Shown in pieces: positions 7,907 through 16,435 of a stretch of DNA of 64,000 nucleotides. The translations under genes were made by a program, and so were the position numbers. The stretch covers positions 85,674 through 149,673 of the forward strand of contig JAEWEN010000023.1 of the NCBI GenBank assembly GCA_023389275.1, in the 5' to 3' direction. The notes beneath the pieces were generated by a model that made no database searches, was not told the origin of the DNA, and worked only from the letters and a program-made list of their open reading frames with translations. Position 1 is the stretch's first letter; each line of letters starts with the position of its first letter. Source of the DNA: Bacillota bacterium (lineage in GTDB: Bacteria > Bacillota > Clostridia > Clostridiales > Caloramatoraceae).

Positions 7907-8281
7907 ATGTCTAGATACTATGAATGTGATAATATTTTAAATAAATGTTGTGATAAATATAAAAAAAAATGCCGTAAAAAAACTAAAAGCTCTAAACATA
8001 CTTATGAGTATTATGATCACTATCCCCACCATACTCCTCCTTATGATTATTATCCTTATGGAGGACGTGATTCATATGATGGTATCTTTATAATACTAAT
8101 ACTTATATTTCTAACTAACCTTTGCAATACAGAAGAAGAATGTGAACCTAATTGCTGTAATGAGCCTTCATATACTAATAATTTACCTTATTTAAATAAT
8201 AATTTACCTATATATAATAATTTACCTTTATATAATAACTTTAATCCTTATTCAAATCCTTTTAATAACTACGGATATTAG
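7907..8281 (+). CDS. Tyr/Asn-rich low-complexity protein with one hydrophobic block
   Basis: A 124-residue protein of unknown function. A Cys/Lys-rich start (CDNILNKCCDKYKKKCRKK) is followed by a Tyr/His/Pro stretch, one short hydrophobic block (GIFIILILIFLTNLC), two cysteine pairs and a C-terminal tail of NNLP-type repeats. The layout of charged start, Tyr/Pro stretch and short hydrophobic block resembles the Gly/Cys proteins upstream. It begins after GAGGTGA and is 20 bases from the next gene, so the two form a second unit. CATATTATA at 7841-7849 resembles a sporulation -10 element but has no good -35. Confidence 0.7.
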   Translation: MSRYYECDNILNKCCDKYKKKCRKKTKSSKHTYEYYDHYPHHTPPYDYYPYGGRDSYDGIFIILILIFLTNLCNTEEECEPNCCNEPSYTNNLPYLNNNLPIYNNLPLYNNFNPYSNPFNNYGY

Positions 8282-8301
8282 TACTTTTAAAGGAGGACAA
8301 T

Positions 8302-8736
8302 ATGTCTAAAAAGAAAAAAGATAAAAACAAAGACTATAAAGATTACCCAGAGCATCCTCAACATGGATACAATCCACATATGGGATATCCTCAATATAAT
8401 CCAAACATGCAAAATATGAACTACAATCCAAACATGCAAAATCCATATTATAACCAAGGGTATCAAGGATATAATCAAAACATGAACTATAATCAACCTC
8501 AATTTAATCCAAATACACAAAATGATTTAGCGAGCTTAATAAATCTTCTTGGAAATATAGACCCTAATCAACTTGCAAATCTTATGGCTCAAGCTAATCA
8601 AGGAGGAGCTGGATTTAATATGGATCAAGCAAATGGAATTCTAAACTCCCTAAGACCATTTATTCCACCTGAAAGAATCTCTATGATAGAAAATATATTA
8701 AACAACCTTAACTCAAATAACTCAAATAACAAATAA
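8302..8736 (+). CDS. Asn/Gln/Tyr-rich repetitive protein with an IDPN motif
   Basis: A 144-residue protein. Lys/Asp-rich start (KKKKDKNKDYKDYPEH), then YNPNMQN-type repeats, then LLGNIDPNQLANLM, which repeats the IDPN module of the 7156 product, and an ordered-looking helical end (FIPPERISMIENILNNL). The family is unknown. It starts after AAAGGAGG and is last in the cluster, followed by a strong bidirectional terminator. The shared IDPN module supports a common role for the cluster members, perhaps assembly into one surface structure; that is inference. Confidence 0.72.
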   Translation: MSKKKKDKNKDYKDYPEHPQHGYNPHMGYPQYNPNMQNMNYNPNMQNPYYNQGYQGYNQNMNYNQPQFNPNTQNDLASLINLLGNIDPNQLANLMAQANQGGAGFNMDQANGILNSLRPFIPPERISMIENILNNLNSNNSNNK

Positions 8737-8773
8737 AAATAGTGCTACTTGTAAATCAAGTAGCACTATTTTT
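8735..8773. terminator. Strong bidirectional terminator
   Basis: AAAAATAGTGCTACTTG (8735-8751) pairs perfectly over 17 bases with CAAGTAGCACTATTTTT (8757-8773). It separates the small-protein cluster from the convergent CPBP gene and can serve both. Confidence 0.92.
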
Positions 8774-9551
8774 ATGTAACACTATTCATAAACAGCATAC
8801 ATAATAGTGATATTAAATTAAATATTCCATGGTTTAAAACAGCAGCTCTATAACCATACTTTTCATAAAGATAGCAGTTATATATTCCAAGTGAGAAAAA
8901 TGCTATAATGCCACCTATATTATAATGAAATAATGTAAAAATTACTGTACTTATAAAAGCTGATATTACTTTATTTGTTTTAAACTTTAACTTTCTATAA
9001 AATAAATGTCTAAATATAAATTCTTCTAAAATTGGTCCTGTAATTACTATTACTATACCTAAATAAATAGACTTTAAAAAACTAGCATTTAAAAAATCTG
9101 ATATTATATCTTGATCTTTTATAGTTATTCCTTTACTTGTTAAAAATATTATGTACCAAAATGTAATTACAAAAATAATAATCCTAAATATTATTGCTTG
9201 AATAGTTATTTTTAATCTATCTGCTGAAAAAGTTATAAGATACTCTCTTTTTTTTCTTTTAAATTTATAAATTTTTTTATCTAAAGGTCTTAAATAATAT
9301 GCCTCATCACTTTTTTTCCTACTACTATATATATAAATCATATAGATACAGGCTACAATCGTAGGCATTATATTATTTGTAAATATACTTATTAAAATAT
9401 AAATTAAAAATATAATTATTAAAATTTGTTGTTGCTTTTTCGTTTTTCTTTTCTTCATTTTTGAAATTAAAGCAACCCAAGGAGGAATGCTTAAAACTAG
9501 TAAAATAATAATTGCTTCTAATAATTGTAAAAACGAAGTATTCCCAAACAT
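8772..9551 (-). CDS. CPBP-family intramembrane metalloprotease
   Basis: A 259-residue multi-spanning membrane protein of the CPBP (Abi/CAAX protease-like) family. The presumed zinc and catalytic residues are present: Glu176-Glu177 and Arg181 in LEEFIFR, His209 in TLFHYN and His241 in LNHGIFN. Hydrophobic segments cover residues 8-28, 45-75, 115-137 and most of 155-259. A Lys/Arg-rich loop lies near 88-103. Family members act in prenylated-peptide processing, bacteriocin immunity or sigma-factor signalling; the substrate here is unknown. The ATG follows AGGGGATTACT. Confidence 0.88.
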   Translation of the reverse strand: MFGNTSFLQLLEAIIILLVLSIPPWVALISKMKKRKTKKQQQILIIIFLIYILISIFTNNIMPTIVACIYMIYIYSSRKKSDEAYYLRPLDKKIYKFKRKKREYLITFSADRLKITIQAIIFRIIIFVITFWYIIFLTSKGITIKDQDIISDFLNASFLKSIYLGIVIVITGPILEEFIFRHLFYRKLKFKTNKVISAFISTVIFTLFHYNIGGIIAFFSLGIYNCYLYEKYGYRAAVLNHGIFNLISLLCMLFMNSVT

Positions 9552-9579
9552 AGTAATCCCCTTTTATGTAAAATTGTAT

Positions 9580-9601
9580 AAAGGAGTCTTACGACTCCTT
9601 T
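9580..9601 (-). terminator. Terminator of the lon-ysxC transcript
   Basis: AAAGGAGTC (9580-9588) and GACTCCTTT (9593-9601) pair perfectly around TTAC, overlapping the end of ysxC. The T-run is short. Confidence 0.7.
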
Positions 9602-10185
9602 ATACCAGTATAACTTTCTATAATATCCCAAAGTTCATCTCTACCTTCTTTTGTTTGTGATGAAAAATGAATTAACATATCATCACCTGACATTTGAAGT
9701 GATTTTCTTATTTGAACAAGACTTTTATTTCTATGGTTTCTAGTTAACTTGTCTGCTTTTGTAGCTACAACAAGCATTTGTGAACCTGTTGCCTTCATCC
9801 ATTCAAACATAATCTTATCATCTTTAGTAGGTTCATGTCTTATATCTACTAAAAGTATAACAAGTTTTAACTCTTCTCTATTATTAAGGTAGTCTTCTAT
9901 CATGCTTCCCCATTTATATTTCTCGTCTTTAGCTACCTTAGCATATCCGTATCCTGGAAGGTCTACTAAATATAAATCTTCGTTTACACTAAAAAAGTTT
10001 ATTACTCTTGTTTTACCAGGTGTTTGACTTGTTCTAGCTAGTGATTTTCTATTAACTAAAGAGTTAATTAGTGAAGATTTCCCAACGTTTGATCTTCCTG
10101 CAAAAGCTACTTCAGGTAATCCTGTTTCAGGATATTGTGATGGTTTTACTGCTGTTGCATAAATATCTGATTTTTTAATTATCAT
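9589..10185 (-). CDS. ysxC: Ribosome biogenesis GTPase YsxC/EngB
   Basis: A 198-residue essential TRAFAC-class GTPase that assists 50S ribosome assembly. G1 is GRSNVGKSSLIN, G2 lies in SQTPGKTR, G3 is DLPGYGYA, G4 is TKADKL and G5 is FSSQT. I start at the ATG at 10185 because GAGGTG lies just before it; the longer GTG at 10194 would sit inside that ribosome site. It overlaps the lon stop by 11 bases, so translation is probably coupled. The lon-ysxC pair is conserved in Firmicutes. Confidence 0.95.
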   Translation of the reverse strand: MIIKKSDIYATAVKPSQYPETGLPEVAFAGRSNVGKSSLINSLVNRKSLARTSQTPGKTRVINFFSVNEDLYLVDLPGYGYAKVAKDEKYKWGSMIEDYLNNREELKLVILLVDIRHEPTKDDKIMFEWMKATGSQMLVVATKADKLTRNHRNKSLVQIRKSLQMSGDDMLIHFSSQTKEGRDELWDIIESYTGIKES

Positions 10186-12583
10186 TTGTTTCACCTCTAA
10201 TTGCGGTATTTATAACCGTATCTACCTTTTCTGCAAATACAAAATTTATTTCCTGTCTTATATTTTCTGGAACCTTTATAATATCTTTTCTATTTTCCTC
10301 TGGTAGTATTATTGTCCTTATTCCAGCTCTATATGCAGAAAGAGATTTCTCCTTAACTCCACCTATTGCTAAAACATCTCCTGTTAAAGTAACCTCACCT
10401 GTCATAGCAACATCTCCTCTAACAGGCTTTTGAGAAAGAGCAGAAATCATTGCAGTAATCATTGTAACCCCTGCTGAAGGTCCATCTTTAGGAACAGCTC
10501 CCTCTGGTGCATGAATATGAATATCAAACTTTTTATAAAAATCCTCATCAATTTCATACTTTTTAGCATTTGCTCTTATATAGCTGTATCCTATTTTAGC
10601 TGACTCTTTCATAACATCCCCAAGTTTTCCAGTTAGCTCAAGCTTTCCGCTTCCCTTCATTATTGCAACCTCAATAGGAAGGGTATCCCCTCCATACTGT
10701 GTCCATGCTAATCCATTTACAACTCCTATAGAGTCCTTTTTAGAAACATCACTATACTTATATTTAGCCGGTCCTAAGTAATCTTCTAAATTCTCATTAT
10801 TTACATTTATCTCAATTTTATCGTTCTCAATTATTTTCATAGCCGATTTTCTACACACTTTAGCAATTTGTCTTTGAAGATTTCTAACTCCAGCTTCACG
10901 TGTATAATCTGCTATTATTTTTTCTAATGCTTCATTAGTTATATTAACTATATCTTGCTTTATACCATGTTTTTCTAATTGTTTAGGTATTAAGTAATCT
11001 GTAGCTATTTGTTTCTTTTCAACATCTGTATAACCTGATAATTGAATAATTTCCATTCTATCTAATAATGGTCTTGGAATTGTATCTAAACTATTTGCTG
11101 TAGTTATAAATAAAACCTTTGATAAATCATATTCTAATTCTAAATAATGATCTTTAAATGTTTTATTTTGTTCAGGGTCTAATACCTCAAGCATTGCACT
11201 TGCAGGATCTCCTTTGTAGTCTGCTCCCATTTTATCTATTTCATCTAGTAAAAATACAGGATTTACAACCTTTGCTTCTTTCATTCCAGATATTATTCTA
11301 CCTGGCATAGAACCTACATATGTTCTTCTATGACCTCTTATTTCTGATTCGTCTTTAACTCCACCTAAAGACATTCTTACAAACTTTCTTCCCATTGAAT
11401 CAGCAATAGATTTAGCAATTGATGTTTTTCCAACCCCTGGAGGTCCTACTAAACATATAATTGGAGAATTTAGCCCTTTACTTAACTTTCTAACAGCAAT
11501 AAATTCTAATATTCTCTCTTTTACTTCCTCAAGACCGTAATGTCCATTTTCAAGAATATCTTTTATTTTCTTAATATCACTATTATCCTTAGATGATTTC
11601 TTCCATGGAATACTTAATACTAAATCTATATATGTTCTTATGTTTGAATTTTCTGCTGAAAAAGATTCTGACTTTTCAAGTCTTTTTATTTCATTCTCTA
11701 TTTTTTCTATAGCATATTTTGGAAGTTTAGCTTCTCTCATTTTATCTCTATACTTTTCTATTTCAGTGTATATATCTTCTTTCTCACCAAGTTCTTCTTG
11801 TATAGATTTTATTTGTTGTTTTAAGAAGTATTCCTTTTGATGCTTGTCCATTTTGTCTTTAGTTCTTTTAGAAATCCTTTGTTCAAGCTTTATTAGCTTT
11901 ATTTCTTCGTGTAAAAGTGAAGTTACATAATTTATTCTTCTATGAAGAACATTATGTTGAATTATTGATTCATGTATATAAGATGCTACCATTACTCTTG
12001 AGGCAACTATATAAGTATATTTTTCAATTTCCTCAAAAGTAGTAAGTCTAATATTAATATCACCTGTTGATATATTTACTAATTTTGCATATCTATTAAA
12101 TAGTGTTCTCATATGTCTAGCTGCAGCTTTAGTATAATCTAAATCTTCAAATATCTCATAGGATTTTTTAACCGATGCCTCACAGTAAGGATCAAATGAT
12201 AAACACTCAACAAGCTCTCCTTTATAAAGCCCTTCTACTAAAGCTCTTACTACTCCATTTTGAAGTTTTAGTATTTGTTTTACTTTAACAACACATCCAA
12301 AATGGAATAAATCCACTGCAGTAGGTTCTTCTATTTCTGGGTCCAGTTGTGCACATAAAAATAATAATTTATCTTCTTCTACTGCCTTATTTAACGCATC
12401 TATAGACTTTTTTCTTCCAACATCAAAGTGAACTGTAGTATTTGGAAATACTACTAAGCCTCTTAGTGGAATTACAGGCATTATTTCGCCTTCTTTATAT
12501 GAACTTTTCTTTTTTTCACAACTTTCTTCAAGTATTTCTTCTGATTTTTCTATTTCATATGTTTCATTTATTTTTTCGCTCAT
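10175..12583 (-). CDS. lon: ATP-dependent protease LonA
   Basis: An 802-residue cytoplasmic AAA+ serine protease that degrades damaged and regulatory proteins. It has the LON N-domain (about residues 35-230, starting MPVIPLRGLVVFPN), a coiled region, Walker A GPPGVGKT, Walker B FLLDEIDKM, and the protease domain with the Ser703/Lys746 dyad (DGPSAG and GGVKEK, 43 residues apart as in E. coli). I start at 12583 because AGGAG lies seven bases before it. A sigma-A promoter lies at 12632-12661. No CIRCE or CtsR box is visible in the 80-base leader. Confidence 0.97.
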   Translation of the reverse strand: MSEKINETYEIEKSEEILEESCEKKKSSYKEGEIMPVIPLRGLVVFPNTTVHFDVGRKKSIDALNKAVEEDKLLFLCAQLDPEIEEPTAVDLFHFGCVVKVKQILKLQNGVVRALVEGLYKGELVECLSFDPYCEASVKKSYEIFEDLDYTKAAARHMRTLFNRYAKLVNISTGDINIRLTTFEEIEKYTYIVASRVMVASYIHESIIQHNVLHRRINYVTSLLHEEIKLIKLEQRISKRTKDKMDKHQKEYFLKQQIKSIQEELGEKEDIYTEIEKYRDKMREAKLPKYAIEKIENEIKRLEKSESFSAENSNIRTYIDLVLSIPWKKSSKDNSDIKKIKDILENGHYGLEEVKERILEFIAVRKLSKGLNSPIICLVGPPGVGKTSIAKSIADSMGRKFVRMSLGGVKDESEIRGHRRTYVGSMPGRIISGMKEAKVVNPVFLLDEIDKMGADYKGDPASAMLEVLDPEQNKTFKDHYLELEYDLSKVLFITTANSLDTIPRPLLDRMEIIQLSGYTDVEKKQIATDYLIPKQLEKHGIKQDIVNITNEALEKIIADYTREAGVRNLQRQIAKVCRKSAMKIIENDKIEINVNNENLEDYLGPAKYKYSDVSKKDSIGVVNGLAWTQYGGDTLPIEVAIMKGSGKLELTGKLGDVMKESAKIGYSYIRANAKKYEIDEDFYKKFDIHIHAPEGAVPKDGPSAGVTMITAMISALSQKPVRGDVAMTGEVTLTGDVLAIGGVKEKSLSAYRAGIRTIILPEENRKDIIKVPENIRQEINFVFAEKVDTVINTAIRGETNDN

Positions 12584-12631
12584 TTTTTCACTCCTAATTT
12601 TTAGAGAACGTAAAATTAGATAACTTCTACT

Positions 12632-12661
12632 ATTATAACCTATATTATTACAGTGTTTCAA
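12632..12661 (-). promoter_or_regulatory. Sigma-A promoter of lon-ysxC
   Basis: On the minus strand TTGAAA (12656-12661), an 18-base spacer and TATAAT (12632-12637) match sigma-A. The predicted start is roughly 40 bases before the lon ATG. Confidence 0.65.
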
Positions 12662-12691
12662 CTTATCATATTTAAACTTAAATATTTATTA

Positions 12692-12725
12692 AAAAAGTAC
12701 TAGACATTATATTCTAGTACTTTTT
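12692..12725 (-). terminator. Terminator of lonB
   Basis: AAAAAGTACTAGA (12692-12704) pairs with TCTAGTACTTTTT (12713-12725), directly downstream of the lonB stop and with T-run on the transcript's 3' side. Confidence 0.88.
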
Positions 12726-12728
12726 ATA

Positions 12729-14393
12729 TTAATTATAGCTCTCTGCTATTAAAATATTATTTTTATTATTTATTTCGCCATTTTCTAAGATTAACGCATG
12801 TTCTATAACATCCTCAATTTTCTCAACTGGAATAACTTTTATAGGATAATGTTTAAAACTTTCTTGGTAATTATCCTTTGGAATTAAAACTTTTTTAGCA
12901 CCTGCTTTATGTGCTGCTTCAATTTTTGCAATTATTCCACCAACAGGTTTTACATATCCTCTAATAGACACTTCTCCAGTCATAGCTATTTCATTATCTA
13001 CAGGTATTTTTTTAATAGCACTATAAACAGCAGTTAATATAGTAATTCCAGCAGAAGGTCCATCTACAGGGGTTCCACCTAAAAAATTAATATGTATGTT
13101 ATAGTTATTTACATTTACTCCTAAGTATTTTCTTGAAACAGTTAAAACATTTTCAACTGAGGCTCTGGAGGTACTTTTTGTTTTTATTCTTTTATAATTT
13201 GAACCTCTTTCTTCCTCTTCAACTATACCAGTAATAATTAAACTTCCTTTATCTTTAATTGATTCTGTAACAATAGCTTCAAGTTCTAAAAGTGTACCCA
13301 TATTAGGTCCATAAACCGCAAGACCATTTACATATCCTACATGAGGTTTTGAATCAATTTTTTTCTCAGGTCTTAAACTATACTGACCACTTTCAATTAC
13401 CCACTCAACGTCTTCCTCTGTAATAATATCTCTTTTATCATTTATTGTAATACCACCAGCTATTTGAACAATATTTACAGTATCTCTACCATTACTAGCA
13501 TACATACTTATTTTTTCTATTGCTTTTTCTTCTATTTTAAAATCACCTTTATCCGCAGCATTTTGTGCAATAGATTTAATTTCATCTTGTGTTAAAGACC
13601 TAAAAAATATCTCTACACATCTTGAGCGTATTGCTGGAGGAATTTCCTCTGGCATTCTAGTTGTAGCACCTATAAGTCTAAAATCAGCAGGTAATCCATT
13701 TTCAAAAACATCTTTAATATAAGCTGGCATTTTAGGATCTTCTGAATTATAGTAAGCACTTTCAAGAAATACTTTTCTGTCTTCTAAAACCTTTAGTAGC
13801 TTATTTATTTGAGTAGGATGAAGCTCTCCTATTTCATCTAAAAATAATACTCCTCCATTAGCCTTAGTTACTGCTCCTAATTTAGGCTGTGGTATTCCTG
13901 CACTTCCCATAGATCCTGCTCCTTGATATATAGGATCATGAACAGAACCTATTAAAGGATCTGCTATACCTCTTTCATCAAATCTTATTGTTGTAGCATC
14001 TACTTCAATAAACTTAGCTTCTTCTCTAAAAGGAGATATAGAATTTGCTTTAGCTTCTTCTAGGATAACCCTTGCAGCTGCAGTTTTTCCGACACCAGGT
14101 GGCCCATAAATTATAACGTGCTGAGGGTTAGGTCCACAAATAGCTGCTCTTAGTGCTCTAAGACCTCTTTCTTGACCTACTATATCATCTATAGTAGAAG
14201 GCCTTGTTTTTTCAGCTAAAGGTTTTGTAAGTCTCATTTCTCTCATTTTTTTTAACTTCTCTATTTCCTTATCACTGTCTTTTACTACACTAGTTTTATT
14301 AAACCTTTGATTATTTGTATTACTATAAACATATGCAAATAAAGCTATAGTAAAAATAATATTTAAAAAAACAATCCATTCATATTTTTCCAT
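12729..14393 (-). CDS. lonB: Sporulation-associated ATP-dependent protease LonB
   Basis: A 554-residue AAA+ serine protease. Residues about 5-24 form a single membrane anchor, as in B. subtilis LonB, whose role is in the forespore. Walker A is YGPPGVGKT, Walker B FLDEIGEL, and the dyad is Ser447 (DGPSAG) and Lys490 (VGGIIAK). It lacks the LonA N-domain. The start follows AAGGGTGG. A sigma-F promoter match lies upstream, and a terminator separates it from clpX, so it is probably a single-gene forespore transcript inside the quality-control block. Confidence 0.93.
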   Translation of the reverse strand: MEKYEWIVFLNIIFTIALFAYVYSNTNNQRFNKTSVVKDSDKEIEKLKKMREMRLTKPLAEKTRPSTIDDIVGQERGLRALRAAICGPNPQHVIIYGPPGVGKTAAARVILEEAKANSISPFREEAKFIEVDATTIRFDERGIADPLIGSVHDPIYQGAGSMGSAGIPQPKLGAVTKANGGVLFLDEIGELHPTQINKLLKVLEDRKVFLESAYYNSEDPKMPAYIKDVFENGLPADFRLIGATTRMPEEIPPAIRSRCVEIFFRSLTQDEIKSIAQNAADKGDFKIEEKAIEKISMYASNGRDTVNIVQIAGGITINDKRDIITEEDVEWVIESGQYSLRPEKKIDSKPHVGYVNGLAVYGPNMGTLLELEAIVTESIKDKGSLIITGIVEEEERGSNYKRIKTKSTSRASVENVLTVSRKYLGVNVNNYNIHINFLGGTPVDGPSAGITILTAVYSAIKKIPVDNEIAMTGEVSIRGYVKPVGGIIAKIEAAHKAGAKKVLIPKDNYQESFKHYPIKVIPVEKIEDVIEHALILENGEINNKNNILIAESYN

Positions 14394-14421
14394 GAAACCA
14401 CCCTTTCTTCAATTCATTCTT

Positions 14422-14449
14422 ATTTTATCCATAAAGGGTGTTTTTATAC
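14422..14449 (-). promoter_or_regulatory. Sigma-F promoter of lonB
   Basis: On the minus strand GTATA (14445-14449), a 14-base spacer and GGATAAAAT (14422-14430) match the B. subtilis sigma-F consensus GYATA-(14 to 16)-GGNNANANT at every defined position. It lies 28 bases before the lonB ATG, which is the expected distance. Confidence 0.75.
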
Positions 14450-14454
14450 ATAAA

Positions 14455-14481
14455 AAAAGAAGAAGCAATGCTTCTTCTTTT
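14455..14481 (-). terminator. Terminator of clpX
   Basis: AAAAGAAGAAGC pairs with GCTTCTTCTTTT around AAT, just after the clpX stop, with T-run for the minus transcript. It insulates lonB from the clpX transcript. Confidence 0.85.
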
Positions 14482-14483
14482 AT

Positions 14484-15782
14484 TTATGAAACTATTTCAT
14501 CGTCTTCTTTAGATATTTTTTTAGCAGGTGATTTTTTAACAGGCTTTTTGCCTTCTCCTATCACAAGCTTTGGATCCTCATTATTTTTAACTGTACTTTC
14601 TGTTATAACACATTTTTCTATATCTTCTCTTGAAGGTATATCATACATAACATCAAGCATTATATTTTCAAGTATAGCTCTAAGCCCTCTTGCACCAGTT
14701 TTTCTATTTAAAGCTTCTTGTGAAATTAGTTTAAGTGCTTCATCTTCAAACTCTAGTTCAACACCATCCATTTCAAGAAGTCTTTTATATTGTTTAACAA
14801 GTGCATTTTTAGGCTCTGTTAATATTTTTACTAATGAATCAATATCTAATGAGTTTAATGTAACAACAATTGGAAGTCTTCCTATAAATTCAGGAATCAT
14901 ACCAAATTTTAAAAGATCCTCAGGTACTATGTTCTTTAAAAGCTCACCAACGTCTTTTTGCTTTTTGCTTTTAACATCTGCTCCAAATCCCATAGTGCTG
15001 CTTTGAGTTCTTTTCTCTATTATTTTATCTACACCATCAAATGCTCCACCACAAATAAATAATATATTTGATGTATTTATTTGTATAAACTCTTGATGAG
15101 GGTGTTTTCTTCCACCTTGTGGAGGAACAGAAGCTGTTGTACCTTCTAGTATTTTAAGAAGTGCTTGCTGTACACCTTCACCTGAAACATCTCTAGTAAT
15201 AGAAGGATTATCAGATTTTCTAGCTATTTTGTCTATTTCGTCAATGTATATAATACCTTTTTCAGCTTTTTCTACATCATAGTCTGCATTTTGTATAAGC
15301 TTTAAAAGAATATTTTCAACATCTTCTCCAACATATCCAGCTTCTGTAAGAGTTGTAGCATCAGCTATGGCAAAAGGAACATTTAGAATCCTTGCAAGTG
15401 TCTGAGCTAAAAGAGTCTTACCTGATCCTGTAGGTCCTAAAAGTAAAATATTACTTTTTTGAAGCTCTACATCATCACCTTTAGATTTAGAGAAGTTTAT
15501 TCTTTTATAGTGGTTATATACAGCTACAGCTAAAGATTTTTTAGCATCTTGTTGACCTATAACATATTGATCTAAAAATTCTCTAATCTGTTCTGGCTTT
15601 GGAAGATCTGTTAAATCTAAATCCTGATCCACCTCAAGTTCTTCTGTAATAATTTCAGAACAAAGGTCAATACATTCATCACATATATAAACTCCAGGGC
15701 CTGCTATTAATCTTTTTACTTGCTCTTGTCCCTTACCACAAAAAGAACATTTAAGCTGTTTCTTATCATCGATTTTTGGCAT
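14484..15782 (-). CDS. clpX: ATP-dependent Clp protease ATPase subunit ClpX
   Basis: A 432-residue AAA+ unfoldase that feeds substrates to ClpP. The N-terminal zinc finger has Cys12, Cys15, Cys34 and Cys37. Walker A is GPTGSGKT (about residue 120), Walker [11 protein letters not shown], and the IGF loop for ClpP docking is expected in the FGADV region. I start at ATG 15782, seven bases after AGGGG; a GTG at 15788 would lie too near that site. It is 20 bases downstream of clpP, in the same operon. Confidence 0.97.
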   Translation of the reverse strand: MPKIDDKKQLKCSFCGKGQEQVKRLIAGPGVYICDECIDLCSEIITEELEVDQDLDLTDLPKPEQIREFLDQYVIGQQDAKKSLAVAVYNHYKRINFSKSKGDDVELQKSNILLLGPTGSGKTLLAQTLARILNVPFAIADATTLTEAGYVGEDVENILLKLIQNADYDVEKAEKGIIYIDEIDKIARKSDNPSITRDVSGEGVQQALLKILEGTTASVPPQGGRKHPHQEFIQINTSNILFICGGAFDGVDKIIEKRTQSSTMGFGADVKSKKQKDVGELLKNIVPEDLLKFGMIPEFIGRLPIVVTLNSLDIDSLVKILTEPKNALVKQYKRLLEMDGVELEFEDEALKLISQEALNRKTGARGLRAILENIMLDVMYDIPSREDIEKCVITESTVKNNEDPKLVIGEGKKPVKKSPAKKISKEDDEIVS

Positions 15783-15802
15783 TTTCACACCCCTTTACAC
15801 AA

Positions 15803-16384
15803 TTACTTTCTTGTTATTACTTCATCAATTAAGCCATATTCTTTAGCTTCCATAGCTTCCATAAAGTAATCTCTTTCAACGTCATGTTGTATTTTTTCAA
15901 GGGGTTGCCCTGTATTTTTGCTTAGAATTTCATTTAAATGCTTTTTAATTTTTATTATTCTTTCTGCATGAATAGCTATATCTGTAGCTTGCCCTTGAGC
16001 TCCACCTAATGGTTGATGTATCATTATTTCAGCATTTGGAAGAGCATATCTTTTTCCTTTTGCTCCTGAAGAAAGTAAAAACGCACCCATAGATGCAGCC
16101 ATACCTATACATATTGTTGATACATCTGGCTTAATATAATTCATAGTATCATATATAGCCATACCATCAGTTATTGAACCTCCAGGACTATTTATATAAA
16201 GATGAATATCCTTATCTGGATCTTCAGCTTCTAAAAATAATAGCTGTGCAGTTATTAACTTAGATGTTACTGGGTTTACTTCTTCTCCTAGTATGATTAT
16301 TCTGTCTTTCAATAATCTTGAATAAATATCGTAAGATCTTTCTCCTCTACTTGTTTGCTCCACTACCATAGGAACTAAACTCAT
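15803..16384 (-). CDS. clpP: ATP-dependent Clp protease proteolytic subunit ClpP
   Basis: A 194-residue serine peptidase that forms the 14-subunit chamber used by ClpX and ClpC. The triad is Ser98 (GMAASMGAF), His123 (IMIHQPLGG) and Asp172 (ERDYFM). The start at 16384 follows AGGAGGG; an in-frame upstream ATG at 16417 has no ribosome site. It lies between tig (18-base stop to the clpP region) and clpX, as in many Firmicutes. Confidence 0.97.
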   Translation of the reverse strand: MSLVPMVVEQTSRGERSYDIYSRLLKDRIIILGEEVNPVTSKLITAQLLFLEAEDPDKDIHLYINSPGGSITDGMAIYDTMNYIKPDVSTICIGMAASMGAFLLSSGAKGKRYALPNAEIMIHQPLGGAQGQATDIAIHAERIIKIKKHLNEILSKNTGQPLEKIQHDVERDYFMEAMEAKEYGLIDEVITRK

Positions 16385-16435
16385 AAATATCCCTCCTAAG
16401 ATAAAATTATAACCCATTAAAACTATTTATATAGC

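Noticed and set aside
7542..8520. Minus-strand frames under the low-complexity genes
   Set aside because: They are reading-frame shadows of repetitive plus-strand genes, with no ribosome sites.
12584..12631. HrcA/CIRCE or CtsR site at lon
   Set aside because: No TTAGCACTC-type dyad and no CtsR repeat is visible in the leader.
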